A DNA stretch of 64,000 nt from assembly GCA_023423895.1 (NCBI GenBank), contig JAFAER010000062.1:1-64000 (forward strand), read 5' to 3'. The notes under the pieces were generated by a model, which had not been told where the DNA came from, ran no database searches, and worked only from the letters and a program-made list of their open reading frames with translations. This stretch comes from Pseudomonadota bacterium (lineage in GTDB: Bacteria; Myxococcota_A; Polyangia; Polyangiales; Polyangiaceae). Positions 23,262 to 32,114 of this stretch are shown here, in pieces; positions within the stretch are counted from its first letter, which is position 1; every line of letters begins with the position of its first letter. The position numbers and the translations under genes are program-made.

Positions 23262-24205
23262 GCGGCTGGCTCCGCGCGCGCAGGATGGAGTCCGTGATCG
23301 AAGCGGTCGGCGACACCCCGCTGCTCCGGCTCCGGAACGTGACGAGGAACGCGCCGGACGTGCCCGTCTACGCGAAGCTCGAGTTCGAGAACCCGGGCGG
23401 CAGTGTCAAAGATCGCGCTGCGCTCAGGATGATCCTCGACGCGCAGAAGGACGGGCGACTCACGAAGGACAAGATCCTCATCGACTCGACGAGCGGCAAC
23501 ACCGGCGTCGCGTATTCGCTCTTCGGCGCCGCGCTCGGGATCAAGGTGCGTCTCGTGATGCCGTCGAACGTGTCGAAGCCGCGGAAGGACATCGCCAAGG
23601 CGTTCGGCACCGAGATCGTCTTCTCGGATCCGCTCGAGGGCTCCGACGGCGCGATCCGCCTTGCGAAGAAGATCGTCGACGAAGACCCGGGCCGGTACTT
23701 CTACCCGGATCAGTATGCGAACCCCTCGAACCCACTCGCCCACTACCTCGGCACGGGGCCGGAGATCCTGCGCGACGTCGGCGACCGCATCACGCACTTC
23801 GTTGCCGGGCTCGGAACGAGCGGCACGATGATGGGCACGGCCCGACGGCTGAAAGAGCACCATCGGCCGATCCGATGCGTTGCGGTGGAGCCGGAGTCGC
23901 CGCTGCACGGGCTCGAAGGCCTGAAGCACATGGCGTCGAGCATCGTCCCGCCGATCTACGACCCGAAGGTTCACGACGAGGTCGTGCCCGTTTCCACGGA
24001 AGACGGATGGGACATGGCCGACCGGCTGGCCCGCGAAGAAGGGCTTCACGTCGGGCATTCGTCGGGCGCCAACCTCTTCGCCGCCGTGAAGCTCGCGGAG
24101 AAGCTGCAGGCAGAAGGTAAGCCGGGCTGCGTCGTCGCGATCGTGTGCGACCGCGGCGACCGCTACTTCTCTCCGCTCCGCTGGGAGAAGAAATACGTCT
24201 GGTGA
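23258..24205 (+). CDS. cysM: Carrier-protein-dependent cysteine synthase (CysM-type)
   Basis: This 315-residue fold-type II PLP enzyme has K51 in NPGGSVKDRAA, TSGNTGV and GLGTSGTMMG. The stretch GLEGLKHMASSIVPPIYDP aligns with the ALRNMDEGFVPELYDP region of mycobacterial CysM as I recall it; a Lys stands where CysM has the Arg that recognises O-phosphoserine. This favours the carrier-dependent subgroup over classical CysK. The GTG at 23258 overlaps the preceding stop; an ATG at 23285 is an alternative start. The gene ends 4 bp from the convergent P450 gene. Confidence 0.85.
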   Translation: MSGWLRARRMESVIEAVGDTPLLRLRNVTRNAPDVPVYAKLEFENPGGSVKDRAALRMILDAQKDGRLTKDKILIDSTSGNTGVAYSLFGAALGIKVRLVMPSNVSKPRKDIAKAFGTEIVFSDPLEGSDGAIRLAKKIVDEDPGRYFYPDQYANPSNPLAHYLGTGPEILRDVGDRITHFVAGLGTSGTMMGTARRLKEHHRPIRCVAVEPESPLHGLEGLKHMASSIVPPIYDPKVHDEVVPVSTEDGWDMADRLAREEGLHVGHSSGANLFAAVKLAEKLQAEGKPGCVVAIVCDRGDRYFSPLRWEKKYVW

Positions 24206-24209
24206 TCCG

Positions 24210-25697
24210 TCAGGGCGCTCCGCGGCGCACCGAGCACCGGAGCGGGATCCCGTGCTTCGGGCGCAACGTGACGGACGGCGTGAGCGCGAGGGGCCTCGGG
24301 TCGACGAGCCCGAAGCGGAAGCGGCGCACGATCGTGACGAGCACGAGCACCGCCTCCATCATCGCGAACGCGTTGCCGATGCAGACGCGCGGACCACCGC
24401 CGAACGGGAAATATGCGTGTCGGGGCAGCTTCTTCGCGAAGTCGTTCTCCCACCGTTCTGGCTCGAAGACGAGCGGCTCGCGGAACCAACGCGCGTCGCG
24501 ATGGACGACCCACTGCGCAACCCATAGCTGCGTGCCGGGCTCGATCGCATAGCCGCCGACGGTGCAGGGCGCGACGGCCTGTCGGCCGAGGGCCCAGGCC
24601 GGAGGAAACAGGCGCATCGACTCGCGCACGACGCCTTCGGCGTACCGCAATCGCGGCAGATCCGCCGCGGTGGCCGGACGGCCGCCCAGCACGTCGTGGA
24701 TCTCGCGTGCGAGCCGCTCGGCGACCGCCGGATGGCGCGCCAGTTGATCGAGGGCGAAGCCGAGCGTGAGCGCCGTCGTCTCGTGGCCAGCGAGGAGGAG
24801 CGTCATGGCTTCGTCGCGAAGCTGGACGTCGTCCATCGCACCGTCCTCGTCCGAGGTCGCAGCGAGCAACATCGAGATGAGGTCGCCCTGGTCGCCACTC
24901 CGGCGGCGCTCGCGGATGATGCCGTAGACGACGGAGTCGAGGTCCTGGATCGCCTTCTTCGTGCGCAGATTGCTCGGGGTGGGGACAGCAAGCGGGACGA
25001 GCGTGCCGGCGCCGCCGAAGCGTTCGAGGAGCACCTCGAGCGCTGCCTCGATCTTGCGCGCGACCTCGGCGATCTCCACGCCGAACAGCGTCTTCGCGAC
25101 GATGTCGAGCGTGAGGCGCATCATGTCGCGGTGGATGTCGCGGCGCTCGCCGTCGCGCCATTCCGAGACGGCCCGTTCCGCATAGTCGACCATGACCTCG
25201 GCGTAGGTCGCGATCCGCTCGCGATGGAAGGCTGGCTGCACGAGACGACGCTGCCTCCGCCACAGGGCGCCTTCACTGAGGAGGAGCCCGTTGCCGAGCA
25301 TCATCGAAAGCTCGCGGGTGAGCTTGTCCTTGATGAGCGAATTGCGCTCGGTGACGAGCACCTGCTCGATCGCGTCCGGATGGTTGAACAGGAAGATGCG
25401 CTGACCGGGAAGGTTGAACTCCACCGCGTCACCGTGCTGTCGCGAGATCCGTTCGAGGAAGCCGAGCGGATCGCGAACCAGGTCGATGGTGCTGCCGAGC
25501 ACCGGAAGCTCCCGCACGCGAGGCGGCGCCTTCTTCGACCTGTCATCGGATGGGCGCGGGGCGGTGAGGGGTCCTTGCACTGCGGGTTCCTCCTTGACGG
25601 CAGGCGGGCTCTGGCCCGTCCGCTCGACCGTCCATCGTACGTTCTTCTTCGCGCCAAGCTCGACCGTCGTCAATCTCGGATCGCGTTCACCCGTCAT
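24210..25697 (-). CDS. Cytochrome P450
   Basis: The protein has 495 residues from the ATG at 25697. It has the I-helix oxygen-activation motif LLAGHETTA, the K-helix ExxR (ESMR) and the heme loop FGGGPRVCIGNAF with the ligand Cys near residue 440. An N-terminal extension of about 60 polar residues precedes the first P450 helix, with no membrane anchor, so it is soluble. It belongs to the bacterial group resembling CYP102/CYP110 fatty-acid hydroxylases; the substrate is unknown, and no redox partner is adjacent. It lies opposite the cys genes, tail to tail with cysM and divergent from the JAMM gene. Confidence 0.93.
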   Translation of the reverse strand: MTGERDPRLTTVELGAKKNVRWTVERTGQSPPAVKEEPAVQGPLTAPRPSDDRSKKAPPRVRELPVLGSTIDLVRDPLGFLERISRQHGDAVEFNLPGQRIFLFNHPDAIEQVLVTERNSLIKDKLTRELSMMLGNGLLLSEGALWRRQRRLVQPAFHRERIATYAEVMVDYAERAVSEWRDGERRDIHRDMMRLTLDIVAKTLFGVEIAEVARKIEAALEVLLERFGGAGTLVPLAVPTPSNLRTKKAIQDLDSVVYGIIRERRRSGDQGDLISMLLAATSDEDGAMDDVQLRDEAMTLLLAGHETTALTLGFALDQLARHPAVAERLAREIHDVLGGRPATAADLPRLRYAEGVVRESMRLFPPAWALGRQAVAPCTVGGYAIEPGTQLWVAQWVVHRDARWFREPLVFEPERWENDFAKKLPRHAYFPFGGGPRVCIGNAFAMMEAVLVLVTIVRRFRFGLVDPRPLALTPSVTLRPKHGIPLRCSVRRGAP

Positions 25698-25810
25698 GGG
25701 TGACGGCCGCGGACGGTCCGTCGATCGCGGGAAAGGAGCGATGCCCACTCGTTCGATCCTGAGGCATGATGCGAGCGATCGCATTCATCGCATCGATTGC
25801 CTGGAGCCAC

Positions 25811-26311
25811 ATGAAGCCCGCCTGGATTGAAGGGAATCTTCGCATCGCACGTTCCGTCATCGCTCGCGTCGACGAGGAGGCCGTCGCGGCCTTCGGTCGC
25901 GACGAAGAGAGCTGTGGTCTTCTCCTCGGGCCCGAAGGAGATGCGCTCTTCGTCGACGAGATCGTCCCGATGGAGAACCGCGCCAACAAGCTTCACAAGC
26001 TCGACCCCGAGACGTATCCGCGCACGGGTCGGATGTACTTCGACATCGATCCGATGAAGTTCGAGCGCGCCGTCCGTGCAGGCGGAACCAACGGGCGACC
26101 GGTGAAGGTGCTCTACCATTCGCACCTCGACTGCGGCGCCTACTTCTCCGAGACCGACGCCGCCGCCGCCACGATGGGCGGCGATGCACCGACCTACGAT
26201 CTCGCGTATCTCGTCACGTCCGTTCGCGACGGCGTCGTCGACGATCGGAAGCTCTTCATCTGGGACGACGCGAGCCGGAGCTTCACCGAGACCGCCCTCA
26301 CGATCGTGTGA
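25811..26311 (+). CDS. JAMM/MPN+ (M67) metallopeptidase, Mec-like
   Basis: The protein has 166 residues from the ATG at 25811; earlier in-frame ATGs exist at 25766 and 25769. The complete JAMM zinc site is visible: E33 in EESCGLLLG, H103 and H105 in YHSHLDCGAYFSETD, S113 and D116. In mycobacteria the M67 protein Mec releases cysteine from the CysO carrier after CysM has attached it. Its presence here completes that pathway in one 6-kb region. The P450 gene separates it from the main operon, so it has its own promoter between 25698 and 25810. Confidence 0.88.
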   Translation: MKPAWIEGNLRIARSVIARVDEEAVAAFGRDEESCGLLLGPEGDALFVDEIVPMENRANKLHKLDPETYPRTGRMYFDIDPMKFERAVRAGGTNGRPVKVLYHSHLDCGAYFSETDAAAATMGGDAPTYDLAYLVTSVRDGVVDDRKLFIWDDASRSFTETALTIV

Positions 26312-26354
26312 CCCGCGGTCGGGCTCTCGCGACCGTCAGCCTGTGCGAGGCGAG

Positions 26355-26382
26355 GGAGAACGGAGCGCGAGCGTTCTCCTTT
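26355..26382 (+). terminator. Rho-independent terminator after the JAMM gene
   Basis: A perfect 8-bp stem, GGAGAACG (26355-26362) with CGTTCTCC (26372-26379), closes a 9-nt loop and is followed by TTT. It lies between the JAMM stop and the next start. Confidence 0.6.
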
Positions 26383-26424
26383 CGGGCGCATGCCGCCGGG
26401 CGTGATAGCGTTTTCCACGCTCGC

Positions 26425-27738
26425 ATGAGTGGCCCGAGCACACGTACCCGAGGCGTCTTCGCGCTTGCTGCGCTCGCGGTCGTCTTTGCGGCAGGCCCTG
26501 CACGGGCGAGCGCGCGCGAGGTGGCGACCCGCGTCCAGGAGCAATGGAACGTTGCCGGTGCCCGCACGGTCGCGATGCCGACGCGCTTCGTGTTCGACGA
26601 CGAGACGCTCGTCGTGCCGATCCCGGCGGAGCCCGACGAGCAGCGGAGCGAGTGCACGCACGTCGCCATCGTCGGCGCGCGTGGCCTCAGCTTCCGGGCG
26701 CGGCTGTCGGATGCGCCGGTCGACCCGCTGCTGCCGCCGGAGCCGACCGCGCGTGTCTCCAGCACGGCGGGAGTCGTCGAGCTGCGTCGCTGCGACCGAT
26801 CGCGTCCGGCCGTCCGTCATGTCGTGATCACGGCCGAGGGCGGGCGCGGCGCGCTCGAGATCGTCGTGGCCCGCGCCGATCGTCCACTCCCGAACCTCGC
26901 CACGGTGATCCCGGAGCGGACCGGTGGGGCGATCCCGCCGCCGCCCGACGCTGGCGCGCTGCCTGCGCTCGTGCCGCAAGACAAGCGCGCCGACGCGGCC
27001 GAGGGTCGGGCACGTCGCGAGGGAGCCATCCTCGGCGAGCGTGCGCGAGCGCGCTCGGGCGACGACGGGACGGGCGAAGAAGAAATAGAGCTCGAGGAGG
27101 GGTGTCACCGAATCGAGGTGTTCGGTCGCGAGCTCGTTCGGGAGCGGCCTGGTCGGCGCTTTCGCCTCGACGTCGACGCCGAGCTGCGGGACGGCGAACG
27201 CGTGCTCGCGCGCGACCGGACCGAAGCCCCGGATGCACGGCTCGAGACGTGCGTGGGCAGTACGACGCGCGTCACGCTCGTCTTCGCGGGCTCGCCACCT
27301 CATTCGGAGGTCCTCGTCACGCGTGGTACGTGGCCGCTGCCGGCGCGCTTGCCGGCGCTGTGGGGACCTTCTGCGAAGAGCAAGATGGCGCGAGTGATGT
27401 TTCTCCGGCACGTGGCCGTTCCGGCGGACGATCCGGTCTATCTCACGCAAGGCGCGAGCGGCACGACACCGCTCCCGCTGTCCGTCGAGACGGGTGGCTG
27501 TTACGTCGCGGTCGTCGGCGTCACGCGCGGGCATGCTCGCCAGCTCCAGCTCCGCGCGCGGATTGGCGCGCGTGAGTCGACGGACGAACGAGGTGCGTCG
27601 GAGGAAGCCGCGCTCTCGGCGTTCTGTGTGCGCGCGCACGAGACGGCCCGCCTCGAGGTGCTGGCGCGCGGCACCGGCGTGAGCTGGGGGCTCGCGCTCT
27701 TTCGCGTGAAGAGCGGCGTCTGGGAGGCCGGCCGATGA
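26425..27738 (+). CDS. Exported protein with three two-Cys modules
   Basis: This 437-residue protein has a signal peptide (RGVFALAALAVVFAAG, cleavage near ARASA). Three copies of one 75-90-residue module are recognisable, each with a Cys near its start and a second 45-55 residues later: SECTHVAIVG to ELRRCDRS, EEGCHRIEVFG to LETCVGS, and TGGCYVAVVG to SAFCVRA. Each ends with a V.VV/VLV strand and a short basic turn. A Pro-rich linker separates copies 1 and 2. The beta-rich repeats resemble pre-peptidase or bacterial Ig-like folds but match no family I can name. It overlaps the next gene (ATGA), which carries four more copies. Confidence 0.65.
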   Translation: MSGPSTRTRGVFALAALAVVFAAGPARASAREVATRVQEQWNVAGARTVAMPTRFVFDDETLVVPIPAEPDEQRSECTHVAIVGARGLSFRARLSDAPVDPLLPPEPTARVSSTAGVVELRRCDRSRPAVRHVVITAEGGRGALEIVVARADRPLPNLATVIPERTGGAIPPPPDAGALPALVPQDKRADAAEGRARREGAILGERARARSGDDGTGEEEIELEEGCHRIEVFGRELVRERPGRRFRLDVDAELRDGERVLARDRTEAPDARLETCVGSTTRVTLVFAGSPPHSEVLVTRGTWPLPARLPALWGPSAKSKMARVMFLRHVAVPADDPVYLTQGASGTTPLPLSVETGGCYVAVVGVTRGHARQLQLRARIGARESTDERGASEEAALSAFCVRAHETARLEVLARGTGVSWGLALFRVKSGVWEAGR

Positions 27739-29417
27739 AGCTTGCTGTGCACATCGCTTCGACGGCCGCCGCGGCCGTCCTCGTTGCTGCGTGTGGAGGC
27801 CGCACGCCGGCGGCGGCCCCACTTCCGCCGAGGGGCGTGACCGACCCGCCGCGCGTCGTGCCCGGTCCGCTGGAGGCTCGGCCGCTTCTCGGCGATCTGC
27901 CCGCGCGCGCCGCTCAGCTCGGCGCAGGTCCGCTCGCGATCGTCGCCTCGAGCCCGATGTCCGAAGGTGAGCGGGTCGGCGCGTTCGTCGAGGTGCCGAA
28001 GGACGCCTGCCTTCTCGCCTACGCACGCTCGTCGGCGTCGCTCGAGGACATCGACCTCGCCGCGTTCGCCGAAGAGGGCAATCCCATCGCCGTGGACGAG
28101 GGGCCGGATCCGAAGCCGACGGTGCTCATCTGTCCGCCCCACCCGGACCGCGTTTACGTGGCGGCGCACGCGGCAGCTGGCGAAGGGCTCTGCGTGATCG
28201 CGGCGCAGCTCGTCCCGCACGACCGCGCCGAGGCCGTCGGGCGTGCAGTGAACGCACACGGAGCCGCGCCGAAGTCGCCGGAGACGTGGCCCGGCCTCGA
28301 CGATCACGTGCGCACGCACCGGACCGCGATCGGCGGCACGTGGGAAGAGCAGCGCCGGGTCGCCGTCGCGGTCGATTCGCGAGCGCCCTCGTCGATCGCC
28401 TTGAACATCGAGGACGGCGGCTGCGTCGACGCGATCGTGGTTCCGGACGACGACGTGGCCGTCCTCGACGTCGACGTCCTGGACGGGCAGGGCCGACTCG
28501 TCGCGCGCGCCAAGGACACAACGGCCGTGCGTTCGGTCACGGTGTGCTCCCAGATTGCCGTCGCCGGATCGCTCCAGGTCCGCCCGCACATCGGCCGCGG
28601 CCTCGTCGCCGTCGTCGTCGCGAAGGCGAAAGGCGACAGCGCGCGCGAGATGTTGACCCGCCCGGACGTGGCGTGGGTCGCTTCCGGACAGTCGCTCGAG
28701 GCGGCGCGCGCGTTTCGCGAGCGTGGGCTCGCAAAGGCCGGCTACGGAGGTGCGGTATCGACCCGGAACGGGCAGCTGCAGCTCGGTCGGCGGGTCACGA
28801 TGCCCGTCGATCTCGGCGGTGGTCCGTGCGCTCGGATCGACGTCGTCGCCGGCGCTCCACTGGCCCTGGTCGAAGGATCGATCTGGGACGACAGCGGCTC
28901 GCTGCTGGCGAGCGGCGAAGGCGCAGACGGCGCGGTGCTCTTCGCGTGCGGCAAGGGCAAGGCACGCGTCGATCTCGGGACGCGCGGACGCCCCGGGCCG
29001 TTCGCCATGCTCGTCCGCCCCGAACGATGGAAAGATCCTGCCTTCAGCGCGCATCCGCTCGCGGCGAGCCGCATGCTCGCGCGGTCGTCGAGTTCGGCGT
29101 CCGCGGCGCACGAGGGTAAAGCCGGAGCGGTCCGCCATGCGACGCTCGAGGCCGCGAAGCGATACGCGTACGACGCGAACATCGCTCCGGGGCAGTGCCT
29201 TCACCTCGCGGTCGGCGTCGAAGGGGAGGGGACCGGCCTCGAGGTCCGCATGTTCGATGCGGCGACGGGCGACGAGCTGGATCGCTCACACGGTCAGCTC
29301 TCGGCCGGCGTGCGTGCTTGCGCCGGCAGCGCAGCACGGTCGGTCCGCATCGAAGCGCGCGCCACGGCGGGCAAGCTCGACGCCGTCATCGGCGAACGCC
29401 TGTTCGCCGCGCCCTGA
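27735..29417 (+). CDS. Lipoprotein with four two-Cys modules
   Basis: This 560-residue protein has lipobox LVAAC and a Pro-rich linker. The same module as in the upstream gene appears four times, with paired Cys: PKDACLLAYA to VLICPPH, DGGCVDAIVV to SVTVCSQ, GGPCARIDVV to VLFACGKG, and PGQCLHLAVG to GVRACAGS. Between the Cys each copy has a strand of the form V.V.D..G.L.A. Disulfide-stapled beta domains on the cell surface are likely. The 4-bp overlap with the preceding gene suggests the two proteins act together. No known family is recognised. Confidence 0.65.
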   Translation: MKLAVHIASTAAAAVLVAACGGRTPAAAPLPPRGVTDPPRVVPGPLEARPLLGDLPARAAQLGAGPLAIVASSPMSEGERVGAFVEVPKDACLLAYARSSASLEDIDLAAFAEEGNPIAVDEGPDPKPTVLICPPHPDRVYVAAHAAAGEGLCVIAAQLVPHDRAEAVGRAVNAHGAAPKSPETWPGLDDHVRTHRTAIGGTWEEQRRVAVAVDSRAPSSIALNIEDGGCVDAIVVPDDDVAVLDVDVLDGQGRLVARAKDTTAVRSVTVCSQIAVAGSLQVRPHIGRGLVAVVVAKAKGDSAREMLTRPDVAWVASGQSLEAARAFRERGLAKAGYGGAVSTRNGQLQLGRRVTMPVDLGGGPCARIDVVAGAPLALVEGSIWDDSGSLLASGEGADGAVLFACGKGKARVDLGTRGRPGPFAMLVRPERWKDPAFSAHPLAASRMLARSSSSASAAHEGKAGAVRHATLEAAKRYAYDANIAPGQCLHLAVGVEGEGTGLEVRMFDAATGDELDRSHGQLSAGVRACAGSAARSVRIEARATAGKLDAVIGERLFAAP

Positions 29418-29519
29418 GCGTCGCGTCACCGAACGCAGTAGTCGACCGTGATCGCGATGCTGTCGACGTGATTGCGGTCGCCGTCTACGGAGGCAACGCC
29501 CCCGGGCTTCGAGATCGAA

Positions 29520-31100
29520 TCAGCGTCGCGCGAGGGACCTGGTCAGTGCAGCGTCCGCCCGCTTCGCATCCACGTCACCGACGCACAGCGCCGCGCCCGC
29601 ACGCGGGACGAAGGCCACGCGGCATCGTCCACGAGCGCCGGGAAGCAGCGTGCCAAGCACGAAATCCGCGCCGATTCCGAGCGCTACGACGAGCAATCCC
29701 ACGACGAGCAGCGAGGGCGACGCGGCGCGCACACCATCGGCGAACGCGCGGACGCCGATGTAGCTTCCGAGCGCCAGCGCGAAGAGGCCGGCGTAGAACG
29801 CGAGCCTCGGGAACCGGACCTCGCGGACGACCCGGACGAGTCCGGCCTTCACGATGACGTGCTCGCGTTCGCGCAGCGTACGACCGAGCATCTCCGTGCG
29901 CGTCTTGACCCTCACGCCCGCATCGCTGAGCGACACCTCGGCGGGACGCTTGTAGGCGAGGGCAACCTTGGCGACGAGGCGGACCGCATGGATCGCGAAC
30001 AGGAGCCCCGTGAAGGCGAGGATGGTCGTCACGACCGGTCCGCGCGGTGTCGGCAGGAGCTCGCCCTCGAGCTGGATCTCCTCCACCGTCGAGCTCTCAC
30101 CGGTCGCGAGCACGCGAAGCAGCACGGGATCTTTCACTTCGCTCGCGAGATCGCTGCAGAGCGACATCGCTTTCTCGGAAGCGGACGCTGCGAGCGCCGC
30201 GCAGCCGACGACGGCTTCTCCGCGGCCTAGCGCGCCGCCTCGGCCCCTTTCGATCCGACGCACGCGGTCGGCGATCGCGATCCAGAGCTCTCCGGCGTCC
30301 TCGCCGAGCGCGCGATCGAGCAGGGGCGTCGCGTCGAAAGGCGTGTGCGTGGCGAGCCAGAGAATGTCACCAGCGAGGCGGTCCTCGTCCTCGGTGCGGG
30401 CGCGCGGAGATTCGGCGACGGCATGTGCCCACAGCGCCGAGGCGAGGGCATGCTCGGCTGCGCCTTCACCGCCGGTCGCAAGCACGTCGAGGACGTTGCC
30501 GAACTGCGTGTTCGCGTCGTCGCGCGTGAGCTTCATCTCGTCGGCTGCGGCCGTGACCTTCGACGTGAACGCCCAACCCGCAGCGCGCGCCTGCGCGCCG
30601 TCGGCGACGATCCGGCTCGTCAGCGCAACGAGATCGCCCAGGCGCGCAGACCGCGCAAGGAGCTCGTACGCTGCGAGCGGACGCGCATCGACAGCGCCGG
30701 TCGCGTCTGGCGTGCTGGCGCTGCTTCGCGACGCGGCGCGCGCGCTGTCGTGCGGCGCCGGCGAGACCCGCGCGTCCTTCGCCTGGGCGATGATGCGTGC
30801 CTCGAGCTCCTCGTTTGCCTTCGCCGCGATCTCGGCGAGCGACGGAGAGGTCTTCGGGCCGACGGCACCTTCGCCGAGCGCCACCTGTGCGCGCTCGAAC
30901 GCGTCGGCCGCAGCGCCCTCTTCTTTCGATGTCTCCATGACGGTGTCAGGATCGATGGCAACGGGCGCTGTCGCATCCGCAACCGGCGCTGCAGCCCCCT
31001 CGCTCGAGGAGGCTCTGTTCGCCGGCACGTCGTCGCTGGCCACTCGGCCCTCCGGCGGAGCGTCGGCGGTTTTGTCCGTCGTGTTGTTCGGCTCTGCCAT
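29520..31100 (-). CDS. Large membrane protein of unknown function
   Basis: This 526-residue protein has an acidic, Ala-rich N-terminal third (disordered), a helical middle (LLARSARLGDLVALTSRIV) and three to four transmembrane helices in the C-terminal third (VVTTILAFTGLLFAIHAV, LAFYAGLFALALGSYIG, LLVVGLLVVALGIGADFVL). A small beta segment between the spans (VSLSDAGVRVKTRTEML) could be cytoplasmic. It converges with the two-Cys lipoprotein gene. No family is recognised. Confidence 0.65.
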   Translation of the reverse strand: MAEPNNTTDKTADAPPEGRVASDDVPANRASSSEGAAAPVADATAPVAIDPDTVMETSKEEGAAADAFERAQVALGEGAVGPKTSPSLAEIAAKANEELEARIIAQAKDARVSPAPHDSARAASRSSASTPDATGAVDARPLAAYELLARSARLGDLVALTSRIVADGAQARAAGWAFTSKVTAAADEMKLTRDDANTQFGNVLDVLATGGEGAAEHALASALWAHAVAESPRARTEDEDRLAGDILWLATHTPFDATPLLDRALGEDAGELWIAIADRVRRIERGRGGALGRGEAVVGCAALAASASEKAMSLCSDLASEVKDPVLLRVLATGESSTVEEIQLEGELLPTPRGPVVTTILAFTGLLFAIHAVRLVAKVALAYKRPAEVSLSDAGVRVKTRTEMLGRTLREREHVIVKAGLVRVVREVRFPRLAFYAGLFALALGSYIGVRAFADGVRAASPSLLVVGLLVVALGIGADFVLGTLLPGARGRCRVAFVPRAGAALCVGDVDAKRADAALTRSLARR

Positions 31101-31306
31101 GACAGCCCGTGCGCTCCATCGTCTAGCCGAACGCTTGCCGCGAGACCACTATTCTTGCCGCCTATTTCCTGCTTCGACTCGCCGGCTTGCTTCTCGCTGC
31201 ACGATTCTCGGCAAGTGAAAAACTTGGCCCAACCTTCGCGGACCCTTTACCGAACGCGAAGCGGGCGGAGGCGTAACGCTTCCGGAAAGCACGGGAGGCG
31301 CACGAG

Positions 31307-31558
31307 ATGAAAGAAAAGGCGGAACTGGTCGCGGAGCTGCGGAGCATGCTCTCGGACGTCTTCGCAGCGAAAGAGCGTGGGGAATCCTACGGCCGCCTCG
31401 CACGCGCTCACGGCTACGTCGACGGCTACATGCGCGCGCTGCTCGATCTCGGCGTCGCCTCGAAGGACGAGCTGCTCGAGGTCGTCAACTCGGAGCGCGA
31501 GCGTTCGAGCGGGCCGGCGATGCGGCCGATGGGCGACCTCGTCGAAGCTGCCGCCTGA
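31307..31558 (+). CDS. Small helical protein
   Basis: This 83-residue soluble protein starts at ATG 31307 with a GGGAGG ribosome-binding site. Two amphipathic helices (ELVAELRSMLSDVFAAKERG and YMRALLDLGVASKDELLEVV) flank an RLARAHGYVDG turn. It is conserved-looking, with no signal peptide and no recognised domain. The downstream gene follows after 76 bp. Confidence 0.65.
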   Translation: MKEKAELVAELRSMLSDVFAAKERGESYGRLARAHGYVDGYMRALLDLGVASKDELLEVVNSERERSSGPAMRPMGDLVEAAA

Positions 31559-31634
31559 GCTTGGTCGCCGCTCCCGCGATGCGGTGACGCGCGCGCACGT
31601 CGTTTGCTCGTGCATTCACCAGAGAAGGTGAAGC

Positions 31635-32114
31635 ATGAACAACCAGGACCGTGACCAGACCGCCGACGCGCGGGAGACCCTCGAACGCAAACCGGGACGC
31701 TCGTTCTCCAACCCGGAGCGGCCGCTCGGCGAGGAGCTGCTCTCGAGTACGGACCCGCATGGGGGCGATCCCGAGGAGGGCGTCTACGGACGCGCGCCGG
31801 AGCACTTCCGTGTCGGACACGGGCTGGCAGAACGCGCCAAGGGTGTGGCGGTCTTGCGGAAGGCCGACGAGCTCATGGCCGAGAACAACCCGCCGGGCGA
31901 CACGGAGCAGAACCAGCGCCGTGCGCTCGAGCTCGCGTGCGGCCGCTGCGGGGTGAAGGTCGAGGAGTACGACAAGATCCTCGACGATGACGCCGAGCTG
32001 CGTGAGCTCGAGAACAAGGTGCTCGAAGCCGCCCGCCTGCGCTCCGAGCTCCTCCGGAACCAGCCCGCGCGGAGCGCCCCCCCGACGGAGGACGTCAGGG
32101 AGACAGGACGATGA
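31635..32114 (+). CDS. Hypothetical acidic protein
   Basis: This 159-residue protein has a polar, probably disordered N-terminal half with many Glu, Asp, Pro and Arg. A helical C-terminal half contains a CGRCGVKVEEYD stretch and a coiled-coil-like DDDAELRELENKVLEAARLR. It has no signal peptide. The last 20 bp overlap, tail to tail, the 3' end of the large minus-strand gene. Function unknown. Confidence 0.6.
   Translation: MNNQDRDQTADARETLERKPGRSFSNPERPLGEELLSSTDPHGGDPEEGVYGRAPEHFRVGHGLAERAKGVAVLRKADELMAENNPPGDTEQNQRRALELACGRCGVKVEEYDKILDDDAELRELENKVLEAARLRSELLRNQPARSAPPTEDVRETGR

Noticed and set aside
24210..25697. Evidence of a natural-product gene cluster
   Set aside because: One P450 (and one distant flavin monooxygenase) without any synthase, ligase or tailoring neighbours does not support a biosynthetic cluster.
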